Assembly: GCA_009776995.1 (NCBI GenBank)
Contig: WRMR01000145.1
Location: 1 to 10,116 of the forward strand
DNA: 10,116 nucleotides
From: Planctomycetaceae bacterium
GTDB lineage: Bacteria > Planctomycetota > Planctomycetia > Pirellulales > Thermoguttaceae
Direction of reading: 5' to 3'
Under the pieces are notes generated by a model. It saw nothing but the letters and a program-made list of their open reading frames with translations. It had not been told where the DNA came from and did no database searches. A program made the translations under genes and the position numbers. Positions 1-5,492 of the stretch are shown here, one piece after another (position 1 is the first letter of the stretch; each line of letters begins with the position of its first letter).

Positions 1-55
1 TGACTCCTGAATCCTCTCTGCATTGTAAAATAGCCTCATTCTGCGTGAAAGGGGA

Positions 56-74
56 CGAAAATGTGATATTTTCG
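56..74. other. Perfect 7-bp hairpin beside the repeat array
   Basis: The arms CGAAAAT (56-62) and ATTTTCG (68-74) are perfectly complementary around a 5-nt loop. The hairpin lies just outside the left edge of the 21-bp array. No T-tract follows on either strand, so a classical intrinsic terminator is unlikely. On the minus strand it falls inside an open frame that continues to the window edge. The role is unknown. Confidence 0.4.
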
Positions 75-90
75 CCGTAAAAAGGTGACA

Positions 91-468
91 CTTTTTCCGC
101 CAACAGCGGCACTTTTTCTGTCAACGGCGGCACTTTTTCTGTCAAATTTTATGTCCGCGTTGACAATTTTAATCCTTTTTCTGTCAATTTTGACGGTCGC
201 GTTGACAATTTTAATCCTTTTTCTGTCAATTTTGATGGTCGCGTTGACAATTTTAATCCTTTTTCGTTTAATTTTTCCAACGTGACATGAAAATTTCGGA
301 CTTTTTCGTTTAATTTTTCCAACGCGACATGAAAATTTCGGACTTTTTCGTTTAATTTTTCCAACGCGACATGAAAATTTCCGACTTTTTCTCCGAACGT
401 TCCGGCTTTTTCTGCCGGTTTTGACGCTCCGGCAGCCACGTTCACGACTTTTTCCGCCAATGTTCGGC
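91..468. repeat. Tandem array in exact 21-bp register (18 x 21 bp)
   Basis: The anchor CTTTTTC occurs at 91, 112, 133, 175, 217, 259, 301, 343, 385, 406 and 448; every interval is 21 or 42 bp. Units at 175-216 and 217-258 (type A, with TTGACAATTTTAATC) differ at one base. Units at 259-300, 301-342 and 343-384 (type B, with GTTTAATTTTTCCAACG) differ at one base between neighbours. Flanking units are shorter and more diverged, and the outermost ones (91 and 448) both begin CTTTTTCCGCCAA. In types A and B the A/T tracts centre near unit positions 4, 15 and 35, which are multiples of about 10.5 bp. Because 21 is divisible by three, copy-number changes keep every reading frame. This is a minisatellite by structure. 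It could be curved DNA, a repeat-protein gene, or a neutral array. Confidence 0.9.
149..460 (-). CDS. Heptad-repeat reading frame inside the array; coding status doubtful
   Basis: This 103-residue frame lies 33 nt downstream of the galactosidase stop on the same strand. The only start available is TTG (458-460), with no Shine-Dalgarno sequence. The product would be a lysine-rich repeat based on EK every 7 or 14 residues: three EKVxNFHVxLEKLN units, then EKGLKLSTRPSKLT units. No known domain, signal peptide or membrane segment is visible. The frame ends at TAA (149-151), where sister repeats read TCA. Past that stop the same frame stays open to the window edge with further heptads (LTEKVPP, LTEKVPL, LAEKVSP). 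It may be a broken or decaying repeat-protein gene, or an incidental open frame forced by the 21-bp period. I lean towards non-coding. Confidence 0.2.
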   Translation of the reverse strand: MAEKVVNVAAGASKPAEKAGTFGEKVGNFHVALEKLNEKVRNFHVALEKLNEKVRNFHVTLEKLNEKGLKLSTRPSKLTEKGLKLSTRPSKLTEKGLKLSTRT

Positions 469-486
469 GGTCACGGCGTGACCGCC
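466..486 (-). terminator. Strong hairpin just after the galactosidase stop
   Basis: The arms GGCGGTCAC (466-474) and GTGACCGCC (478-486) form a perfect 9-bp GC-rich stem with a 3-nt loop, starting 7 nt after the TAA of the GH36 gene. No run of T follows on the minus strand, so it fits a 3'-end-stabilising or Rho-type structure better than a canonical intrinsic terminator. Its left edge touches the last 21-bp repeat unit. Confidence 0.4.
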
Positions 487-493
487 CTGCCGA

Positions 494-2977
494 TTATTGC
501 ACCTTTGCGTACAGTAAAATCGCGGCATGTGGCACATTGTCCATTGTAACAAGTAATCCTTTTTCCATCAACTCACGGCCGGAGAATCGTCCGAGATCGC
601 CGTGGTCGAGGTCTTTGACGGTGTAATCCGCATCGGAGTCGAGTTCATGTAACCGGAAGCGTGCCGAGACGTAAGGCGATTCACTACGGCGGAAGACCTG
701 CACCATGCCTTCCGAGCGGTCGGTCAAACTGAACTGCCAGGCCATCCACACGTTGTTTTCGAGGCTGTAATCGGTCAGCGGGAAAAAGTCGCCGTAAAAA
801 TACCTGTTGACTTCCTTCCAGTTTTCAAAGTACGTCCGATATGGCGTAAAATCACGATCCCGGTCGCGCATGTCGGTGCAGCAGTTAATGTAAGGGAGCA
901 GCGCACTGCGGAACTGGTAGGGGTCGGGGCTGATTTCGCCCGACCCGAACAGCGGCAGCCAGGCCGAAAGCCCGTAAGTCTGACACTGATTGCTGTCGGC
1001 GTTAAAAATGAAATCGCTCCGCAAGAGCGGCACCGCACGCCGCAACGTTTCAATATCATTCCGCATGCCGCCGCTCGCACAGGAGTCGATCAGCATGTTC
1101 GGGTGCCGCCGTTTCAGTTCGTCCCAAAATGCAAGATAGCCGGTAACGTGTTTCATTTCGGTCATGCCCTGGCGATCCAGCGTGTCATTATTTTGCCAGA
1201 ATCCGAGCGGACCCATGTTGAAATCCTGGCGGTAAAGATCGATACCCTCTTTCGTGATGATAGCATCGATATGCTCGACACACCACTGCCATGCGTCAGG
1301 ATGGCCGAGATTCAGCAGGCCGCCCTGTTTGCCGCCGAGTACCCATTCCGGACGCTCGTTGGAAAGCCAGGTATCCGCTGCCACCCGTTCCGGCTCGAAC
1401 CAGACAATCGAACGTACACCCTTGCTGCGGCCATGATCGGTAATCGGTCGCAACCCGCCGGGGAAGCGTTGCAGATCGACTTCCCATGTCCCGGTGTGCG
1501 GCCAGCCGGTTTTGTTGACGTACCACCCGGCATCCATCCACCAGTAATCCAATTTAATTCCCTCTTCGATGTAACGGTCGATAAACAGCTTTTGCGTGTC
1601 CGAAGTTGCATAAATCATCTCGGCATATTGATGTGAGCTGCATGCGGCAAAGTGCGTTTTCGGCGGTTTGCCGTCGAATTGCGGGAAGTTGTGCGCGAGC
1701 ATCCATTGCCGCCAGATATTTTGCGACCGTACAACATCCCCATAGTAAAACTGCAACACGGTCATCGACGAACGGGCGTCCTCACCGGGGCATAGCATAA
1801 AACGCGTCTGCTCCTGTCCCGCCGCAAGCCGCAAGTCGGTTCGTGATGTGTCCGGCGCGTCGTTGGTGAAATCGACGGCCCATTGTCCGGCCCAACCGAC
1901 AACGACAATCAGCCCGGCTTCCTCTCCGGCAACGTTGAAATACGGCCAATCCGACATGGTGGGTTTTCCGTGTGCCGAAGAGGTACGTTTCGTTTTTCCT
2001 GGTTCCAACTTCGTTTTGAGCGGCATGAAATCATCAATGCGGCACGGACTGCCCACATTGTGATGCAACGTCATCGTTCCCGGCGAATAACTCGGCAGCA
2101 CAACATCCAACCCTTTCAGGTCGGAAATAACCGGCGTGTTGGCGTCACCGTTGTTTTTCAAATACACCGTCCATTCGACCGTCGGAAAATCGTGATAAGC
2201 CGCCGCCGCCATGCTCACTTCGAGTTTCGTGGCCGGGTCGTTCCATGTTGTGACGTATTGCGTCCGCTTGTCGTCGAGTTGCTTTTTCTCACGCTTGACC
2301 GGCCAGGTTGCAAGCAGTTCCGCCGAAGGCTTGCCGCCATACACAAACGAAAACGGCGGGTCGGTGGTCAACTCGCGGTCTGGTATAAGAAACGGCAGAT
2401 CGTCGAGCCAAATCGTTTGCCCGGTTTCGCATTCGACCCGGATGTCGGCCCAGTCCGCCTGGTCCCAGCCGATGCCATCGTCGCCGTCCTCCACGATCAG
2501 CGAAAATTCCGCCGCGCCGTCCAGCGGAACGGCAATGTTGATCGGTTCCGATTTCACCCGCATCAGCGGTGAGCGGTAGAGTTCCCGGTTGCCGGCCTTG
2601 ACGACAAAAACGACCGTCGCCCTGTCAACCGATGCGGTATTCTCGTTTTCATCGACGCCGATGGTTGCGAACAGCGTTTTGGCCTTTGCCGGAAGTGTCA
2701 CGTTGAGGTGACTGACCGCGTGGCAGTACAGTCCGCGTGTGTAAGCCTTGCCGAGGATTTTCATCGGCTGACCGCCGCGTCCGCGTTTTTGCACCGGGTC
2801 GTTATTTGCCAGCACAAGAATGCCGGCATGCCCAACCGTGTCCGGCTTTTGCGCTTCGAACTTGGCACTTACCCAGTTCTTTGCCGCCTCCACTTCCGCC
2901 GGGGAAATCTCGGCTGCTGTTGCAGTGGACGCAAAACAGCACATGACAAACGCACTCAAAATTCGATGGTGTTTCAT
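494..2977 (-). CDS. Secreted NPCBM-GH36 alpha-galactosidase-like glycoside hydrolase
   Basis: Predicted to hydrolyse terminal alpha-galactosides (melibiase type) outside the cytoplasm. The 827-residue protein starts with a Sec signal peptide (about 1-22, AxA-type site TATAA/E). An NPCBM-like sugar-binding domain follows (about 25-185: RGLYCHAVSHLNVTLP, then IGWDQADWADIRVE). The GH36 N-terminal beta domain is about 200-430 and the TIM barrel about 440-735, followed by a C-terminal beta domain. GH36 landmarks are LDYWWMDAGWY (476-486), IVWFEPERV (524-532), LYRQDFN with predicted nucleophile D585, and SCASGGMRND with predicted acid/base D641. The ATG at 2975-2977 was chosen over in-frame upstream ATGs because AGGAGG lies 8 nt before it and the signal peptide begins there. 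It is divergent from the GH2 gene. The family is firm; exact substrate specificity (galactose, N-acetylgalactosamine or other alpha-linked sugar) is not readable from sequence. Confidence 0.93.
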   Translation of the reverse strand: MKHHRILSAFVMCCFASTATAAEISPAEVEAAKNWVSAKFEAQKPDTVGHAGILVLANNDPVQKRGRGGQPMKILGKAYTRGLYCHAVSHLNVTLPAKAKTLFATIGVDENENTASVDRATVVFVVKAGNRELYRSPLMRVKSEPINIAVPLDGAAEFSLIVEDGDDGIGWDQADWADIRVECETGQTIWLDDLPFLIPDRELTTDPPFSFVYGGKPSAELLATWPVKREKKQLDDKRTQYVTTWNDPATKLEVSMAAAAYHDFPTVEWTVYLKNNGDANTPVISDLKGLDVVLPSYSPGTMTLHHNVGSPCRIDDFMPLKTKLEPGKTKRTSSAHGKPTMSDWPYFNVAGEEAGLIVVVGWAGQWAVDFTNDAPDTSRTDLRLAAGQEQTRFMLCPGEDARSSMTVLQFYYGDVVRSQNIWRQWMLAHNFPQFDGKPPKTHFAACSSHQYAEMIYATSDTQKLFIDRYIEEGIKLDYWWMDAGWYVNKTGWPHTGTWEVDLQRFPGGLRPITDHGRSKGVRSIVWFEPERVAADTWLSNERPEWVLGGKQGGLLNLGHPDAWQWCVEHIDAIITKEGIDLYRQDFNMGPLGFWQNNDTLDRQGMTEMKHVTGYLAFWDELKRRHPNMLIDSCASGGMRNDIETLRRAVPLLRSDFIFNADSNQCQTYGLSAWLPLFGSGEISPDPYQFRSALLPYINCCTDMRDRDRDFTPYRTYFENWKEVNRYFYGDFFPLTDYSLENNVWMAWQFSLTDRSEGMVQVFRRSESPYVSARFRLHELDSDADYTVKDLDHGDLGRFSGRELMEKGLLVTMDNVPHAAILLYAKVQ

Positions 2978-2985
2978 GGTTTGAT

Positions 2986-2991
2986 CCTCCT
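2986..2991 (-). promoter_or_regulatory. Strong ribosome binding site of the GH36 gene
   Basis: AGGAGG is 8 nt upstream of the ATG at 2975-2977. It settles the start codon: two in-frame upstream ATGs (at 3010-3012 and 3035-3037) would add up to 20 residues before a clear signal peptide. Confidence 0.85.
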
Positions 2992-3135
2992 GTTCATTAA
3001 ACATAGCTTGTGCAGTGCCTCTATGCAACACTGCCAAACCTGATAACGTAGTACGGTTTTCCTAATCGAATACAGAATCGGCATTGCTGCCAGCTCCAGC
3101 TGATATTCCATCATCATTCAGTCTTAACTTATCAT

Positions 3136-3165
3136 ACTATAACGTTCAGAATCATTATCTGTAAA
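3136..3165 (-). promoter_or_regulatory. Candidate sigma70-type promoter of the GH36 gene
   Basis: On the minus strand, TTTACA (3160-3165) and TATAGT (3136-3141) each match the -35/-10 consensus at five of six bases with an 18-bp spacer. Transcription would start near 3129, giving a leader of about 150 nt. A direct repeat (3171-3201) sits immediately upstream of the -35, as expected for an activator-dependent promoter. Confidence 0.5.
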
Positions 3166-3170
3166 GACGA

Positions 3171-3201
3171 TTTTGCGCATAATTTCTATTGGTTTTGCGC
3201 A
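3171..3201 (-). promoter_or_regulatory. Direct repeat spaced 22 bp, AraC-type operator-like
   Basis: TTTTGCGCA occurs at 3171-3179 and again at 3193-3201 (written on the plus strand), so the start-to-start distance is 22 bp, about two helical turns. The near copy lies 5 bp upstream of the candidate -35 of the GH36 promoter. AraC/XylS-family activators classically bind paired direct half-sites about 21 bp apart next to or overlapping the -35. The assignment to that family is inference from geometry; no regulator gene is in the window. Confidence 0.5.
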
Positions 3202-3245
3202 ATTCATGAGCCGTCATTCTCCTGTTACTTTTCACACAACATTAC

Positions 3246-3283
3246 GCCCTGAAAGGGCAAACAACAAAAGACCCCTTCGGGGC
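3246..3283. repeat. Paired small GC hairpins, intergenic repeat-like
   Basis: GCCCT-GAA-AGGGC (3246-3258) and CCCC-TTC-GGGG (3272-3282) are two compact perfect hairpins 13 bp apart in a gene-free stretch. From memory, the GCCCTGAAAGGGC motif followed by CAAACAACA-like sequence recurs in intergenic DNA of planctomycetes; this has not been checked. Neither is followed by a T-tract. The role is unknown. Confidence 0.45.
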
Positions 3284-3347
3284 GACATACTGTGGAAAAT
3301 CCAACTATACCACACAACGCCAACAAAGTGAAGTTTGAAAACAGCAT

Positions 3348-3372
3348 CCCGGAGCGTAAGCGACGGGTTTTT
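3348..3372 (+). terminator. GNRA-loop hairpin with tandem G-A step and T5 tail
   Basis: CCCG (3348-3351) pairs with CGGG (3364-3367). Inside, GA (3352-3353) faces GA (3362-3363), which gives a tandem G-A mismatch of sheared geometry. GC then pairs with GC around a GTAA (GNRA-type) tetraloop (3356-3359). TTTTT follows at 3368-3372. The shape suits an intrinsic terminator on the plus strand, but no plus-strand gene lies upstream in the window. A dispersed structured repeat is therefore equally likely. Confidence 0.4.
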
Positions 3373-3568
3373 CGGGTGCGGTACCGTTGAACTGGTCACT
3401 TGTTTATGATGTGTATTTGAAATGCGGGGTCGTAGTGCTGTGACCGGATATGCGACCGCCCGGAGATCGGTTACCCACCTTGATCCGGTTGCTCCACTTC
3501 GCTGCGCCCCCGGCTACCATCCACTCGTTTGCTTTGCCACGCCCTTTCGAGCGATAGACAAACTGATC
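3373..3568. other. Intergenic stretch with no convincing gene
   Basis: This stretch lies between the hairpin cluster and the GH2 promoter. Open frames on both strands here have no plausible start signal or recognisable domain. The segment around 3480-3545, with its CCCCGGCTACCATCC text, resembles decayed intergenic repeat sequence I associate with planctomycetes, but I cannot name a family. Short inverted repeats such as ACCGGAT/ATCCGGT (3444-3450 and 3484-3490) are too weak to interpret. Confidence 0.3.
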
Positions 3569-3597
3569 TTGGTCTTGCAGACGGCCTTTGGTATAAT
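3569..3597 (+). promoter_or_regulatory. Candidate promoter of the GH2-fold gene (extended -10)
   Basis: TGGTATAAT (3589-3597) is a perfect extended -10 (TGn plus TATAAT). A weak -35 (TTGGTC, 3569-3574) lies 17 bp upstream. The predicted start is near 3604, giving a leader of about 60 nt to the ATG at 3664. The ribosome site is probably GGATGAG (3652-3658). Confidence 0.55.
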
Positions 3598-3663
3598 CAC
3601 GCCACGTTTTTGGGTAAAACAAACAATAGGTAACGCGGCAGGCACAAACAAGGATGAGCATCA

Positions 3664-5472
3664 ATGAAATGGATACAGGCGGCACTGATGATTATTGCAA
3701 CAACTTTCGGAAACGTGACGCTCCCGGAATGTCGAGGAGATGCACCAAATCAAGGCGGTGATAAAACGATGTTGACCCGTTGGGGGAAAAGTCTCAACCC
3801 GGATCAAGTGTTGCCGGATTACCCGCGACCACAAATGATTCGCAACGGCGAATGGCTCAACCTGAACGGCTACTGGGAATTGGAATTCCCCAACAGGAAC
3901 GACCGTAGAATGCCCCAAACACAGTCGAGACAACCGGGCCAATCGCAAACCGTTCCGATTCTCGTACCGTTTCCGATTGAATCGCGTTTGTCCGGGTTTA
4001 CCACACATGCCACGTCGGTCACGTATCGAAAGCGGTTTCGTATTCCCGGGAATTGGCCGAAAAACAGTCGCATTCTGCTACACTTCGGTGCGGTCGATTG
4101 GGAATCGATCGTGCAGGTCAACGGAAAACACATCGGAACGCATCGCGGCGGTTACGACGCATTTTCGTTCGATATTACCGATGCCCTGTTGACCGACGCG
4201 GAACAGGTTTTGGTCGTCACTGTCACTGATCCGACAGAACAAGGTTCCCAACCCCGGGGAAATCAATCAACCGTCAAAGCCAGGGGGCAGCATACCAGCG
4301 TCACGGGCATCTGGCAAACCGTCTGGCTGGAACCGGTTCCCCAGGTTTCCATACGTCAAGTGCAACTGACTCCCGACTTCGACGGGAAATCGGTGAAATT
4401 GCAGATATTCGGAGAAAACCTCAGCGAAAACCACATTGTCAAGGCCGAATTGTACGATGGAGAGGAGTTTGTCACGCGAGGATTCGGCGGGACGGACGGG
4501 GCGATGATTCTGCGTATCCCGGAAAGCCGGTTCAAACCCTGGTCACCGGAAGAACCGCAGTTATACACAATCAACATTGCACTCCTTGACAACAATCAAA
4601 TCATTGATCAGGTCGAAAGCTATACCGGCATTCGCAAAATCGAAGTCGTGCCGGTTTCGAACGACCGGGCAACGATTTACCTGAACGGAAAACCGTATTT
4701 TCAAAAAGGTGTGACCTCGCACGGAATGTGGCCGGACGGACTTTATACGCCCCCGTCCGAAGAAGCCCTGCGCAGCGACCTGATGGTTGCGCGAATGGCC
4801 GGTTTCAATATGATTCGCAAGCCAGCGAAAGTCGAACCGCAACTCTGGTATTACTACTGTGACGCAGTTGGCATGCTTGTTTGGCAGGAAATTCCCGCCG
4901 GTCACAACAACCACGCTTCGGCAACAGCCCAGTTTGACGCAGAACTGGGTGCCATCGTTCGGCAATTGTACAATCACCCGTCCGTTGTTTGCTGGGTGTT
5001 GTTTCAGCAAGGGATCGGCGAACATAACCCCCAATTTTACGCCGACAAGATGCAGCAACTTGATCCCTCCCGGTTACTGTGCGTTTCAAGCGGAAGCGAC
5101 TCGCAACCGCTGGGAAACGTGTTCGATGTGTACATGCTGCCGGAATTGCATCCGATGATGCATCAGTCGCACCAGGCGCAAACGATAGGCCGATACGGCG
5201 GGATTGATTTGTACGTCAAAGATCACTCGTGGTCAACAGAACATTGGGGTTACCGCGAAGTGAGCAAGACAACCGAACTGCTCGCCGAATTTCAACGACT
5301 GACCGACGTCATCGTCGAATACCGCGATCAGTTTGACGTTTCTGCTGCGGTTTACCATCAGTTGGTTGATTGGGAAGAAGAGACCAACGGTCTGATGACG
5401 TATGACCGCGACCTGATGATCGTGAATACCGAAGACATTAAGGAACAACTCGAAAAACTTGATTACGAGTAA
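3664..5472 (+). CDS. GH2-fold protein lacking both catalytic glutamates (probable pseudoenzyme)
   Basis: The 602-residue protein resembles planctomycete GH2 beta-galactosidase/glucuronidase-like proteins along its full length. A Sec-like signal segment covers about 1-25. The sugar-binding jelly-roll is about 60-225 (LNGYWELEF; VTGIWQTVWLEPV at 213-225), the Ig-like domain about 226-325, and the TIM barrel about 326-600 (WPDGLYT at 356-362, NHPSVVCW at 437-444, NGLMTYDRD at 575-583). The usual acid/base motif WxxxNEG reads W444-VLFQQG, so Glu is Q449 and Asn is Q448. The usual nucleophile motif GEFGG reads GRYGG, so Glu is R510. The common RKHxKVEP reads RKPAKVEP. These changes argue against retaining glycosidase activity; a sugar-binding or structural role is possible. 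No frameshift or early stop is seen. It is convergent with guaA and divergent from GH36. Confidence 0.88.
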   Translation: MKWIQAALMIIATTFGNVTLPECRGDAPNQGGDKTMLTRWGKSLNPDQVLPDYPRPQMIRNGEWLNLNGYWELEFPNRNDRRMPQTQSRQPGQSQTVPILVPFPIESRLSGFTTHATSVTYRKRFRIPGNWPKNSRILLHFGAVDWESIVQVNGKHIGTHRGGYDAFSFDITDALLTDAEQVLVVTVTDPTEQGSQPRGNQSTVKARGQHTSVTGIWQTVWLEPVPQVSIRQVQLTPDFDGKSVKLQIFGENLSENHIVKAELYDGEEFVTRGFGGTDGAMILRIPESRFKPWSPEEPQLYTINIALLDNNQIIDQVESYTGIRKIEVVPVSNDRATIYLNGKPYFQKGVTSHGMWPDGLYTPPSEEALRSDLMVARMAGFNMIRKPAKVEPQLWYYYCDAVGMLVWQEIPAGHNNHASATAQFDAELGAIVRQLYNHPSVVCWVLFQQGIGEHNPQFYADKMQQLDPSRLLCVSSGSDSQPLGNVFDVYMLPELHPMMHQSHQAQTIGRYGGIDLYVKDHSWSTEHWGYREVSKTTELLAEFQRLTDVIVEYRDQFDVSAAVYHQLVDWEEETNGLMTYDRDLMIVNTEDIKEQLEKLDYE

Positions 5473-5486
5473 TCAAAAAAGTTTTT
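5453..5486. terminator. Bidirectional terminator between the convergent GH2 and guaA genes
   Basis: AAAAACTTGATTAC (5453-5466) pairs with GTAATC (5469-5474) and, after a bulge of four extra A in the right arm, with AAGTTTTT ending at 5486. The T5 run in each outer arm serves as the U-tract for the opposite strand, so one element can end both transcripts. The left arm lies within the last codons and the TAA (5470-5472) of the GH2 gene. guaA ends only 20 bp away (5493). Confidence 0.65.
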
Positions 5487-5492
5487 GTAGTC

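Noticed and set aside
85..285. 66-codon hydrophobic plus-strand frame resembling a membrane peptide
   Set aside because: It is the complement of the 21-bp T-rich array; hydrophobic Leu/Ile/Phe codons follow automatically from the T-tracts, and no start signal is present.
91..468. CRISPR array
   Set aside because: Units are contiguous 21/42-bp tandems with no unique spacers of constant length and no cas genes.
1883..2572. 229-codon plus-strand open frame
   Set aside because: Opposite the GH36 gene, rich in Arg/His as expected for an antisense shadow, with no motif.
3404..3685. 93-codon minus-strand frame upstream of and overlapping the GH2 start
   Set aside because: No ribosome site, overlap with the GH2 start and candidate promoter, and no recognisable domain; it runs through sequence that looks like intergenic repeat.
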